Source: Chionoecetes opilio (lineage: Eukaryota > Arthropoda > Malacostraca > Decapoda > Majidae). Taken from it: a stretch of 64,000 bases of DNA. Under the pieces are notes generated by a model, which did no database searches, was not told the origin of the DNA, and worked only from the letters and a program-made list of their open reading frames with translations. Shown piece by piece: positions 45,230 to 56,529 of this stretch (within the stretch, counting starts at the first letter, position 1; each line of letters opens with the position of its first letter). The translations under genes and the position numbers were made by a program. The stretch is taken from assembly GCA_016584305.1 (NCBI GenBank), contig JACEEZ010021744.1, positions 240,828 through 304,827 of the forward strand, read 5' to 3'.

Positions 45230-45468
45230 CACGCCTTGCTTGGGGTGACCTGACTGGGGTCAACCAAAATCCCCCTTTGCCAAGCACGGGAGTTCTGTAT
45301 TCAGTCAGTTACCTACCAACCACTACAGTGAGAGGAACACCACTCCTCCTCTCCCTGTGTTCCTCTCACTGTAGTGGTTGGTAGGTAACTGACTGAATAC
45401 AGGACTCCCTGGCTGGACAAAGGGGGATTTTGGTTGACCCCAGTCAGGTCACCCCAATCAAGGCGTGA
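45230..45468. repeat. Palindrome, arms about 110 bp
   Basis: TCACGCCTTG...GGTTGACC-type left arm pairs with the right arm ending AAGGCGTGA. The centre is the 15-bp stem CAGTGAGAGGAACAC with its inverse around a CTCCTCCTCTCCCT loop. Confidence 0.85.
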
Positions 45469-45534
45469 GAAGCAGAAAAAGAAGCGCCTGTCATTATCGA
45501 TAGCACAGAAAGAATTATACATATAGTTCTTGAG

Positions 45535-46425
45535 AGGTACGTAGTTCCAGAGAGAGGTACATAGTTCCTGAGAGAGGTACATAGTTCCTGAGAGAGGTAC
45601 GTAGTTCCTGAGAGAGGTACATAGTTCCTGAGAGAGGTACATAGTTCCTGAGAGAGGTACATAGTTCCTGAGAGAGGTACATAGTTCCTGAGAGAGGTAC
45701 ATAGTTCCTGAGAGAGGTACATAGTTCCTGAGAGAGGTACGTACGTAGTTCCTGAGAGAGGTATGTAGTTCCTGAGAGAGGTACATAGTTCCTGAGAGAG
45801 GTACATAGTTCCTGAGAGAGGTACGTAGTTCCTGAGAGAGGTACATAGTTCCTGAGAGAGGTACATAGTTCCTGAGAGAGGTACATAGTTCCTGAGAGAG
45901 GTACATATTTTCCTGAGAGAGGTACATAGTTCCTGAGAGAGGTACGTAGTTTCTGAGAGAGGTACATAGTTCCTGAGAGAGGTACATAGTCCTGAGAGAG
46001 GTACATATTCCTGAGAGAGGACATAGTTCCTGAGAGAGGTAACATAGTTCCTGAGAGAGGTACATAGTTCCTGAGAGAGGTACTAGTCCTGAGAGAGGTA
46101 CGTAGTTCCTGAGAGAGGTACATAGTTCCTGAGAGAGGTACATAGTTCCTGAGAGAGGTACATAGTTCCTGAGAGAGGTACTTTAGTTCCTGAGAGAGGT
46201 ACATATTTCCCTGAGAGAGGTACCTACTAGTTCCTGAGAGAGGTAATAGTTCCTGAGAGAGGTACATAGTTCCTGAGAGAGGTACGTAGTTCCTGAAGAG
46301 AGGTATATCGTTCCTGAGAGAGGTACATAGTTCCTGAGAGAGGTACATAGTTCCTGAGAGAGGTACGTAGTTCCTGAGAGAGGTATGTAGTTCCTGAGAG
46401 AGGTACGTAGTTCCTGAGAGAGGTA
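45535..46425. repeat. 20-bp minisatellite, about 44 copies
   Basis: The unit is AGTTCCTGAGAGAGGTACAT with frequent CAT/CGT variants and a few one-base indels between 45900 and 46310. Because 20 is not a multiple of 3 and the unit lacks stops on the minus strand, long repetitive open frames (to 342 codons) arise, reading MYLSQEL-CTSLRNY-VPLSGT in rotation. I regard them as non-genic. Confidence 0.95.
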
Positions 46426-46916
46426 GGCCTACATATGGTTGTTCAGTGTTCCACATACACCAGCAGTAAACCCAAAACGAAAATTTTTTGTACTTATGAA
46501 ATAAACAATTAATGTCCGTAGCAATTTTGATCCCCTTTTTCATCGTATTACTGGATAACGACAGGAATATTTAGGGTTATACTTTCTAAGTATATTGCAG
46601 ATATAGTAATGCTTTTATAAGTGTTGAACAGCCCATTAGTCTATTAATCGGCTAATGGGTTGTGCAACACCCTTAAAACATTAAATATCTGCAATATACT
46701 TAGAAAGTATAATCATAAATATTCCTCAATCAGTTAATATAACAGCGGCAAATGGTCATATGCCCTACGGCGGGCCGCTGGGAGCGGCCCGCCCGGGGAG
46801 CCTCTGAGCAAAAATTTCCCCGCGGCCCTACGTCGTAAACTTCCGTCGGGCCGCCGGTAAGACATACGGAGGGCCTCTGGAGGCCCTCCGTCTTTGTGTT
46901 TGCTGGGAAGTTATTA

Positions 46917-47415
46917 CAGAAACTTGATCGTAGTGTATCTGCTCGGCGTCTTACTGAAGATTATGGTGTGGGAAAATAAACAATATACGACATAAAAAAA
47001 CAGAAACATAAGTTGTTGCAGTTTTACAGTGACAGTAATGACCAGAAACTAATGAAAAATAGGAAAACGCTGCATAGGGCAAAAATCAAAGATTTTGACC
47101 GTGTGCTGATGGAGTGGGTTCGACAACGAAGAATTGAACGTATGCCACTGACTGGTTTGATGGTAATGAAACAAGCTAGAAAATACCATGAAGAACTGAG
47201 CATATAAAGGCGAATGTGAATATTCAGAAGGTTGGCTGCAGAAATTTAAGAAGCGTCATGGTATAAAATATCTAAAAATCTGTGGTGAAAAAGCTTCTGC
47301 TGATTATGATGCAGCTGAACGTTACATTGATGAATTTGCCAATATCGTATATGATGAAAACCTCAGTCCGGAGCAAATATACAATGCTGAGAAACAACAC
47401 TACTGTTTTATCTAA
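46917..47415 (+). pseudogene. Tigger/jerky-like transposase N-terminal fragment
   Basis: KLDRSVSARRLTEDYGVGK-TIYDIKKQK is a CENP-B-type helix-turn-helix with a stop in the middle. MEWVRQRRIERMPLTGLMVMKQARKYHEEL is the second DNA-binding segment. After frameshifts come WLQKFKKRHGIKYLKICGEKASADYDAAE, YIDEFANIVYDENLSPEQIYNAE and a stop just where the first catalytic aspartate (NADET) would be. The DDE domain is missing. Tigger proteins bind their own TIRs and insert at TA; this one is dead but tells the family of element E7. Confidence 0.85.
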
Positions 47416-47519
47416 AAGCGTTAAAATCTACGTTAAAAATCTTCCATTCTGAAATCCGAAAAAATTCTGAAATCCGAAAAGTGTCTGGTCCCAAGGTTTT
47501 CGGATAACAGATTGTGAAC

Positions 47520-47522
<3 letters not shown>

Positions 47523-47595
<73 letters not shown>

Positions 47596-47640
47596 TATAT
47601 TATATATATTTTATATATATATATATATATATATTATATA
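47523..47640. repeat. (TA)n microsatellite between E7 and E8
   Basis: TA repeat with a few TATT and AATA irregularities, filling the whole gap between the two elements. Confidence 0.95.
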
Positions 47641-49102
47641 GGGAGGTCCCGTTATACGAGCATTCGATATACGAGAATCCGATGATACGAGATGTGTAAA
47701 TTAGGGTCTATTTTCAATATACGAGATCGAAAATCCAAAAGTTACGACATTCAAACTGGGGTGAGTAAAATTACCAAGTTATTTACTAAAGTAAATTACA
47801 AGTTACTTACTAAAGTAAATTACAAGTTATTTACTAAAATTATAAGTCATTTACTGACTATATGATTTTACCTAAGGTTGTACGATAATCAATCTGAAAA
47901 TATGATAATTTTGGTGGCTGGGTACGACAATGTGGCCTATAAAAATTCACAACCTGGGCGAGAAGCCAGCAACGGAGGTAGTATGACCAGCAACGACCTG
48001 CTCGCACTACCTAGATACTACTTTCCCTACCGACGGAAGCTACAAAGCACCCTCGATAGGTCGTAAACGAGTATGAAGGTTGTGACTGGCTAAGGCGTCA
48101 TCCGTCACCAGCCAATGACAAACAGTTTTTAAAACTTCTCGACCAATCACAAGCCAGCGAGACATATTTCCGGGCAAGAATGGCATGCCAGACTGCTCTC
48201 TCCGCCTTCTGTCCCCGTTATCTAAAACTCATTCTCGTTTTATTCGGAATGCTTGCGTTTTAAGGAGTTTTGATGTATCAGATAGTGAGATATATAAATA
48301 AGGAGCCTGTGTTGCTAATGTTTTGATGGTAGAAGGTGTGTATGTGGGTTTAAATTAGTGATATTTGTGTTATGGAGGGACTCCGTGGCAAGAATTTCTC
48401 CGTCACTCACTGCCTCGCCAGCAGTCACCTTATCATAACATCTTTAAATAGCCCTTATTTAAGGCGACACATGGTGCTACATTGATTTAGATAATGACAC
48501 GTGTATAACATCTCACCATAATCACTAAGTTGTATAATAACGAGTGATAAGACGTTTAAGCCTGCCCAAAACCTACCGTGGCGGAGGAGGCGGCGGCCTG
48601 CCCGTCCGCCGCCTCTCTCAAAAAACCGCCGTCATCCACCTCACCTGTGCCTTCCTGAAGAAGACAGTCAGCTCCTACGCCTGTGATAGCACCATAGGAT
48701 TTCACCAGTGTCATAGGATTCCTCAAAGGATCCTTGCTTTCCTACTAAATATTACCAAGGAGATCTCCGCTGCGGCGGAAATTGTCTGCCGCCCGCACAA
48801 CACAACACCCCGTTATCAGCTGTATAATATGTGCCTTCCTGAAGAAGTCAGGTCAGCTCCCACGCCTGTGATAGCACCATAGGATATCACCAGGGATCAT
48901 AGGTTTCCTCAAGGGGTTCTCGCACCCCTACTAAATATTCCCAAATTTTATTTTAGCTAAAAAACATTTTTTTTTTTTTTTTTAATTTGATGGGGTCCTG
49001 GCCCAAACCTAATTTTACCATTGTTATGGTTTCGTTATACGAGATTTCGCTTTCGAGTATGCAGGGGGAAAACCAAACTGCTCGTATTTTCGGGACTTCC
49101 CC
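47641..49102. mobile_element. TIR element E8, same family as E2
   Basis: Ends GGGAGGTCCCGTTATACGAG and the inverse of GGGGAAGTCCCGAAAATACG. Contents: module B (47965-48230), module A (48235-48560), and two tandem copies of an RNase H LINE tail on the plus strand (48610-48760 and 48830-48935; AVIHLTCAFLKK is still readable). Poly(T) 48968-48983. No transposase. Confidence 0.75.
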
Positions 49103-49173
49103 TTATATATTTTTAATATATTATATTATATATATATAAATTATATATATATATATATTATATATTTTATATA

Positions 49174-49251
<78 letters not shown>

Positions 49252-49590
49252 TATATATATATTTCATAGGCCAGGCCTTGAACCTGTTGCATAAATAAGT
49301 AACCCTAAAAAAGGGGAACCTGACCTAGCTCACCCCCCCCCGATCCTATACTTATTTTACCAAAAAAAGACTCCTTTGTAATCGACCTGTCGTCCCGTGA
49401 ATGGGTTGTGCTTTGGGTTTAGCTCTCGGGTTAGAAGGCTACTCTGTGATGAGGAGTTTGTGGGGGCGGAGAGGAAGTGTGTTGTGTGTTGGTGCTGGGG
49501 TTGAGAGTGGTATGTGGTAGGAGTGAAGGAGGGAGGTTAAGGGAGGTAGAAGGGTCGAGGGGGGTGTAGTGAAGGTGTGGTGCGGCGCTT
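49103..49590. repeat. (TA)n-rich tract and a shared module
   Basis: 49105-49260 is broken TA repeat. 49259-49300 (CATAGGCCAGGCCTTGAACC) matches 28690-28730 and 42070-42110. The remainder to 49590 is GT-rich without a recognised gene. Confidence 0.7.
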
Positions 49591-52500
49591 AAGATATCTG
49601 GAGGCGATCAAAGCCCTAAAAGGAGCTTTGAAAGTAAAGTGAACGAATTGAAAAGCGTTGGAAGAACAGAAATAAGATACTTTCCCTTAAATGTGGGGGT
49701 GAAGGCCCAAGTGGAGCAGGGGAGGGGCACATGCATGTTGCCTGTAGGGGTACCAGAGCGAGATATGACTCAAGCGACTACTAAGGTTTCCCTAGAAAGT
49801 CCTGGGGAGGGTGTTTGGAAGGGTAGTTGATCAGGGAGCCCGCCCGCAGGAGAAAAGGAAACAATACCACTTTTGTGCACGAAACACTTTTCAGGTACTT
49901 TTGGGGCTGCAAGAGGATGATACGGAGGTTGGAAGGTAGACGATACTATTACCCGAAGTAAAATTTTGGGTTTGTGGTGAAGTCGGTTAGGCTCTTGACA
50001 GCAGTTCTGTGACAGAAAGGGATGCGCATGAATCGGTGAGTTCCCAGGGGGGATGGGGTTATGTTATGAAAAGATAGTTGATGCTGGCGGACCAAGGGAA
50101 AAAGCCCATCATTGCCTGAGCGTGGGGAAATATGTTGAGTTGTAAAAATGGGGAAAAATTGCTAGGCGGTTAAAGGGAAGCGTAGTAAAGTTAGGGACAG
50201 GGGGGGGTCCCTTGGTGTTGGGTGTCCTTCCAAGCTCTTTGTTGACGACAGGTGGTCCCGGGGCTATTGCGGTGAATTGCCGGCTGGCATTTCTTTGCAA
50301 AGCCAAAGGGTTTTGGGCCTTTGTCGAAGCTGGGATTTTTTTTCGGGCATAACAACCTCTACCGCAGGGAGGGGGTGCACTTTTCGAGGAAAGGAGTTCA
50401 ATCTTGTCTGAATCCCTTGAAGGGAGGTAGATGCATGCGGCTTTTTAAATAGGAAAACGGGTTTAGACACGGGGGTCGGGGAAAAGGAAAATTTTTCGAC
50501 ATAGGGGGTTTCAAAGGCAGGAACTAAAGTGATTCTTTAAGAAGAGAGAGAGGGGTTTAGTTAAAGATAAAGGGAAAATTGAAAAAAAAGAAGAGGAGTT
50601 GCTTGAATTTTACTATACAAACTGTGGAGTATTTAAAAAAAGTAGATTTCCGAGAAAAAAATGTGTAGAGGATTTTGATAAAATAGCATTAACAAAAACA
50701 GGGTTTGGATATGTCAGGAAAGGTATTCGTCCGAAAGTCGAGATAGTGGGTATAAGTTTTTTTCAAAAGGACAGAGTAGGCAGACGAGGAGGAGGAGTTG
50801 CGCTTTAGGGAAAGAGATGCATTCAATTTGTGTTAACAATGTTATAAAAACAGATGACAGCATAGAGTCTATTGGGTAGAGGTTACGGGGGAACTGAGAA
50901 TTTTTTTGGTGTAGTGTATGGCCCCCAAACTTATGAAAAGAGGATTCAGCTCCTTTTGGGGAAAGAAAAAAAACAAGGCCTGCGATAAATCGTTATGCGG
51001 GGGGGAGATTTTAATTTAGGAAATATAGACTGGGGTTTAATCAAGGGGGCAGCGATGCAGTGAATTGTTAAATATAAAACCAGGATAACTTTCCCAAGTC
51101 AAGCAATCAAAGGGGCTACTGAGGAGATAATATTCTAGTCTATTGCTGACAAAAAGGACATTTTGTTTCAAATGTGGAGGGGGGGGGATTTTGATAATAG
51201 GACCCTTTTTGAGATCAGATTTCTTAAAAAGGGAAGTTGGGAAAAAAAGTGGCAATAGGCATCGAATACCTAATTTCAGAAAGGCCAATTAGCGGGAAAT
51301 TTAAAAAGACACTGGAGTTTATTATAAGAGGTTGGGATGGAGGAGCAGAAATTTTTCCCGGACCGAGCGATGAAAATGGAAAGGCCAAATTTTGAAGGAT
51401 TAGGAAGGGACCTGGAGGTAATTGGCGCGGTCAGATATGGTAGTGAGGGCGAGGCTGAGGAGATAATTGAGCGGTTTGACAGGGAATGAGGTCAGGGGTG
51501 GGAGGGAATTTGAGAGGTTAGAAAGGGGAAATGAGGTCGGAGCCCAGGAGGGTTATACCTCTTGTAAGGGAAAATAATTGACGGGGAAAAAAAAAGAATA
51601 TTCCTTATAGGGAAAAAAGGGCCGAAAAAAGTGATCCAAAAGGATCCACCAAGTTAAACACACTTTGGGTAAAAAAAAAACTTTATTTAAGGTTTAAGGG
51701 AGATTGGTAAACAAAAAAACATTTTATAAAAGTGATGGCGAGGAAGTGAAAAAATTACTCGAGTTGCTAAACATTATGAGATTAAAAATAGAGAACAGGC
51801 GAAAAAGGGGCCAAAGGGGGTTTTATCAGGTTTATCAAAAACAAGGGGGAATTAGTTGGGCCCTTAAAGGGCGGGAAAAGGGGGGGGGTCTTAAATACGG
51901 ATGAGATTGTGTAGGATCTAAATGATTATTTTCTTAAGTGTTTTTACGGAGGAGGATACAGACTACCTTAGTGAACAGTGTTCAAAGGAAACGATGAGGG
52001 GAAAAATCAAAGAAATTTTATAATAGGGGGAAAGGGGAGGGGGGATAGAAAAAATGAAACATTTAAATCGCCAGACCCAAAAAGTGATCCCAGGGGGATT
52101 GAAGGAATGCAAGGAGGTTGTTATGATCGTTATGCCATTTTTTGGGAAAACGGGTTTAGAAGGGGGATGTGCCTCATTTGGAGGGAAAAGGAAATGTTGT
52201 TCCCATATTTTAAAAAGGGAGACGAGGCTAAAGGGCAAATTTTCGACCCTAAATCTAACATCGTGGTGGGGAAATTTGGAAACTATTATTGCAAAAAAAA
52301 ATTGAGAGCACTTAGATAAACATAGTTTGATCAATGATTCACAACATGGGTTCCCAAGGGTAGGGCTGTTTTTCACCAATTTTTGAGTTTTTATAGGAAA
52401 GTTTATGAACGGGAGATAATGATAAGGATTTTGATATAATAATCTGGACTTTATAAGGCATTTGCCAAAGTACCCCACGAGCGACTCTTAAATAAAGGTT

Positions 52501-53560
52501 TGGGGTCATGGTTAGATGGGGAAGGGTTTTTCATTGGTCAGAGCTTGGCTAAGTAAAAGGCAACAAAAAGGGACAATTAAAGGTTTCCCAAACTGAAAGG
52601 GGACTTTGGGACAAGTGGGTTCCACAAGGGTCTGTTTTTTGGGGCCCCTTACTATTTTTGATTACATCAACGACTTGGATAGTGAGATTAGCAGGATATC
52701 TGCAGTTTTCGATGATACTAAGTTAGGTGGATTTTTGGACACGTCTGACGTAAACATTTGAAGGGGGACTTAGATAAACTTAAGAATGGGGAGTTTGATG
52801 GCAGATGGAATTTAATATTGATAAAAGTAGCGTTTTGAATGTTGGGGAGAAAAACCCTGGAATGATACACCATAAAATGTTCGCTGAAAAGATCAGAAGG
52901 GGAAAAAGGTCTTGGAGTGAGGGGGACCGACCTCCGACCCAGGAAACTGTTTTGAGGCCAAAAAACTAATAGAGTATAGATTCATTACCGAAGTGTTAAA
53001 AATAAAGTGCGGAAGTATTTAAACTTTATCGGGGTCATCAGGCCTCACCTAGACTAGCAGTTTTAGTTTTGGGCCCATATTTCAATGGGTATAGTGTTTT
53101 TTAAAAAAAAGCCGAGAAAGGTGACCAAATGATACAAGGGTGCGTAACTTTAGTTAGGAGGAATTTAAATTATTAAAATTATATCCTCGAGAGACCAAGT
53201 AAAGGGGGGATCTGATAGAAGTTTTTAATGGATAAAAGGGATTTAATAAAGGAGAGGTAGGAAAAGTTTTTTACGGCTTTTTAAAAAAGGTAAACAAGAA
53301 GTAACGGATTCAAGCTGGAAAAAACTAGATTTTGAAGGAAATAGGGAAAAACTGGTTCACAAATAGGGTGGTGAAGAATGGAAAGGTCTCAGTAGACAGG
53401 TAGTTAGTGCTGATCATTGGGGGGCTTTAAAGGGGGGCTGGGTAGGGGCAGGATGGGGATGAAAAAGGGGGATGTAGGGGTGTTAGGGGCAGGACTACAC
53501 GTGTAGGCCTCGCGGCTCTTGAGCTTCCTTATTTTCTTATGTTCTTATGTTCTTATGTAA
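49590..53560 (+). pseudogene. Near full-length CR1-type LINE, heavily eroded
   Basis: The 3' 1.6 kb aligns with the intact minus copy at 7498-9027: TTTGATCAATGATTCACAAC (52325), GCGACTCTTAAATAA (52480), TCCACAAGGGTCTGTTTT (52620), and ATCAACGACTTGGATAGTG (52665, just before the active site). It ends in the same GTAGGCCTCGCGG and TTCTTATG octamers (53505-53560). Upstream, 50600-51290 reads as the endonuclease: KVEIVGISFFQKDRVGRRGGGVAL, followed by GDFNL-type and SDHLSLRF-type remnants in shifted frames. 49600-50500 would correspond to the 5' region or first open frame, but I cannot recognise it. Every few bases carries an indel or a base changed to match its neighbour, so nothing is translatable. 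Confidence 0.8.
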
Positions 53561-53910
53561 GTGATTAACAAGGACGTGTGTGGTACTGTGGTTGCTGGAG
53601 GTACTGGAGGAGACAGGAGAGAAGAGAGGAAGTCATTGGAGGTACCGTAGAGAAGGGAGGAAAACATTAGTGTAGTGATTAGTTAGTAAGAGCAAGGCAT
53701 TGAGTGATCTAGCTCTGTACACGTTTTATGTCTATGTTAGTGTGCTTTTATGTATGACAAGGCAGGTGAAGGATTCTCTTGTTAAAAACTTCCATCTCTG
53801 TCTCTCTCGATTCGTCTTTTTCTTGTGACCTTTGACGCTTAGTATCGCTTCATAGGTTCTCTTCAAACTTTGTCTGCAAGGGAAGGGAAGAGTACAAGGG
53901 AACAAGACTT

Positions 53911-55314
53911 CAGTTTGCGTGGATAATCACTGCGCGCCTCCGAAAAGGGAATGTTTACACGTATGACGCACCATGTTTATAACAAAATATGTAGAATATC
54001 AACACTTACAATTGTAGTTAGTATTTCGTTGCGTAGCCCTTCCTCTAGATGACCCTTTGAAGGCGACGTGGTACACTCTCAGCAAGATTTTGAAGGAACT
54101 CGGGCTTAAATTCTTCCCAACACTTTCGGAGCTCTATTTCAAGCTTGGGGAGTGTAGAGGTGTCACGTGAGCGGAGTTTGCCTTTAATGATGGCCCAAAG
54201 ATTTTCTATGGGGGAAATATCGGGAGAATTACCTGGCCAGTCATCTATTCTCCCAATCTTGCAGTCATCAAGCCACTGTATCACATCTCGAGCTGTGTGG
54301 CAGGATGCTCCATCCTGTTGGAAAATCTGTGCCTGTGTCTTTTCAAAGCAGGCCTCCAGGTGGTCATTTAAAAGATCAAAATACACCACTTTGTTAACAG
54401 TTGTGTTCTTTGGGAAAATAACTAGGTTCCCAATACCATGAAAAGTAAAGCAACCCCACATCATTAAACTGGGAGGGTGTTTTGTGGTCTTTCGTGTGTA
54501 GCGAGGCTCGGTGGGATCTGAGCCGGGGCGACGGTACACTTTTGCTGGTCCTCCTCCACTCACACAAAATGTGCTTTCGTCACTCCACAGCACAGCCCGC
54601 CACTTGTCGAGAGGCCAATCTCTGTATTTCTGTGCAAAGTGAAGCCTTTTCTTCCTTTGGCGGTCATTTATCAGTGGCTTATTCCGCGCCCGGTAACACC
54701 TGTAGCCAAGGTCACGTTTCAAAGTTTCCTGTACAGTACGAAGCGACACATTACCAAGAAGAGTATGATTTTCCTCCTTCAGTTCTCTGGCTGTAAGGCT
54801 AGGATTGGCATCAAGCTGTCACCTTAACATGCTCCTGGTTCTGTTACACGTTTTATTTTGTTTCCCAGGTTGTTTTTTTGGGATTCACCTCTCCGCCAGC
54901 CTTAAATCGGCGGATCAAATTTTGCACTGTTCTAAGCTTTAGTCCTTTAAGCTTGCAAATGTCCTTATTATTGATCCCAGCCTTGTAAAGATAACGGATT
55001 GCTTGAATCGTTGTGCCATCCGTATGTTTTCCACCCATTATGTAATCCAGCAAAAACAGGCAAAAACACGGGATGTAGGGGAACGCTGCAGGCTATAAGT
55101 TCAAAATCATGCAAACTGTCAACCGCCTATGGAGGGAGGAGAGGGAGGGAAACGCTGCCTCCCACACACCGGTGAGTGTGCAAGATGATGTACGTCGCTG
55201 TCAGACATACGATTCATGCCTTCTGCATTTTTTTATAGCTTGGGAAGCAACTTTAAATCTGCGCGGTAAATCTCGATGAACGGATTCTGGCGCAAAGATC
55301 ATCCGCGCAAGCCT
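53911..55314 (-). mobile_element. Tc1/mariner-type transposon, DD35E
   Basis: The ends CAGTTTGCGTGGATAATCAC (53911) and, inverted, CAGGCTTGCGCGGATGATCT (to 55314) are about 80 percent alike. TA follows the right end; the left flank is TT, so one side of the duplication has decayed or mutated. It carries one transposase gene on the minus strand. Confidence 0.75.
54021..55053 (-). pseudogene. Tc1-like transposase, DD35E, three light lesions
   Basis: From about 55053, or from MGGKHTDGTT a few codons in, the helix-turn-helix reads TTIQAIRYLYKAGINNKDICKLKG and LRTVQNLIRRFKAGGEV. A frameshift at the A7 run near 54890 and a TGA (from CGA) near 54825 interrupt it. Then SLTARELKEENHTLLGNVSLRTVQETLKRDLGY and the catalytic part: LWSDESTF (first D), QQDGASCHTARD (second D), WPGNSPDISPIENLW (E). 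There are 35 residues between the last two catalytic residues, so DD35E instead of the commoner DD34E. A final stop (TAG at 54045-54047) precedes a last RKGYATKY that probably belonged to the protein. The rest of the frame is clean, so inactivation is recent compared with most elements here. Confidence 0.9.
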
Positions 55315-55320
55315 GTACAA

Positions 55321-55372
55321 GGGAAGAGTTGACAAATCTGTTAACGAATTAACAGATTTGTCAACTCTTCCC
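55321..55372. repeat. Perfect 24-bp hairpin beside the Tc1 element
   Basis: GGGAAGAGTTGACAAATCTG plus TTAA, a CGAA loop, and the exact inverse. It starts 6 bp after the right end of the Tc1-like element. Confidence 0.95.
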
Positions 55373-55917
55373 TTGTCAATTTCACCTGGGATACTAAAAC
55401 ATTTTCATTTGTTTTGGTCTGAATGAGTGAGGGCGTCAACTGATGGTTGTCTTCTTCTTCTTCTTCTTGTGACCTTTTCTGCTTAGCATCGCTTTGTAGG
55501 TCGTCTGTCAAGCTCGAGCTCGAACTTGACACATATGTTCCTCCTTAGCCACTCCGTAGCCCTTTCTTTCCCTGCACCTGTGTGACAGTGTTATACAGCA
55601 ATAACACTGTCACAATGCCTTCCTCTCTTCTCTCCTGTCTCCTCCAGTACCTCCAGAAACCACAGTACCACACACGTCATGGTTAATCACTTATAAAGGA
55701 GTATTTTGTGGTAAATAAGTAAGGAACGGCGGGGGTGTAAGGTCAGGTGCTACTTATTTCGAGGTGTTACCTATCTTATGCAACACCGGCTGCTCCTGTA
55801 GAGAAAAACACAAACAAAATGATAAAAGTAAAGCAATACTACATGCAAGCTATACTAAGCCTATTATAATACTATACTAAGCAGGAAGGTAGGAAGACGT
55901 GTCCCGTCAGTCTCTTA

Positions 55918-56388
<471 letters not shown>

Positions 56389-56510
56389 TTACAAAACAGC
56401 GCGAAACTCGGGGATATAATGCGCGAAAGTCGGGATGGTAAGAATTTAGGACTCGGCGCGAAACTCGAGGATCGCGAAACTCGCATAGCGTGAAACTCGG
56501 GAGGGTACTG
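56389..56510. mobile_element. Right end of a CAGTACCCTCC-family element
   Basis: GCGAAACTCGAGGATCGCG through GGGAGGGTACTG at 56510 matches the right end of 41624-42331; TA follows. A left end is not found upstream in this window. Confidence 0.7.
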
Positions 56511-56529
56511 TATATATATATAATAAATA

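Larger units (their letters stand above)
45025..47522 (+). mobile_element. TA-flanked Tigger-like element E7 with satellite and transposase relic
   Basis: Ends CTGGTTCACAATCTTTTATC (45025) and the inverse of CAGGTTCACAATCTGTTATC (to 47522), TA on both sides and (TA)n beyond. From left to right: a palindrome (45230-45468), a 20-bp minisatellite (45535-46425), a hairpin (46564-46725), a GC-rich hairpin cluster (46769-46890), and a transposase fragment (46917-47415). Confidence 0.8.
53562..55690. mobile_element. Outer long-TIR element enclosing a Tc1-like transposon
   Basis: AGTGATTAACAAGGACGTGT at 53562 is inverted at the other end (to 55690), and the match continues for about 80 bp (GGAGGTACTGGAGGAGACAG). 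A 50-bp piece (TTCTTGTGACCTTT-GCTTAG) near 53820 is repeated directly near 55465. No protein of its own is seen. A perfect 14-bp hairpin (TGTGACAGTGTTAT) lies at 55581-55614. Confidence 0.7.

Noticed and set aside
45313..46543. Minus-strand open frames up to 342 codons reading MYLSQELCTSLRNYVPLSG repeats
   Set aside because: Produced by a 20-bp minisatellite lacking stops; indels shift the frame without ending it, and all three frames are open in places.
43306..49260. CRISPR-like regular array in the (TA)n-separated region
   Set aside because: The spacers are kilobase transposons and the repeats are simple sequence; nothing resembles CRISPR, and the DNA is eukaryotic.
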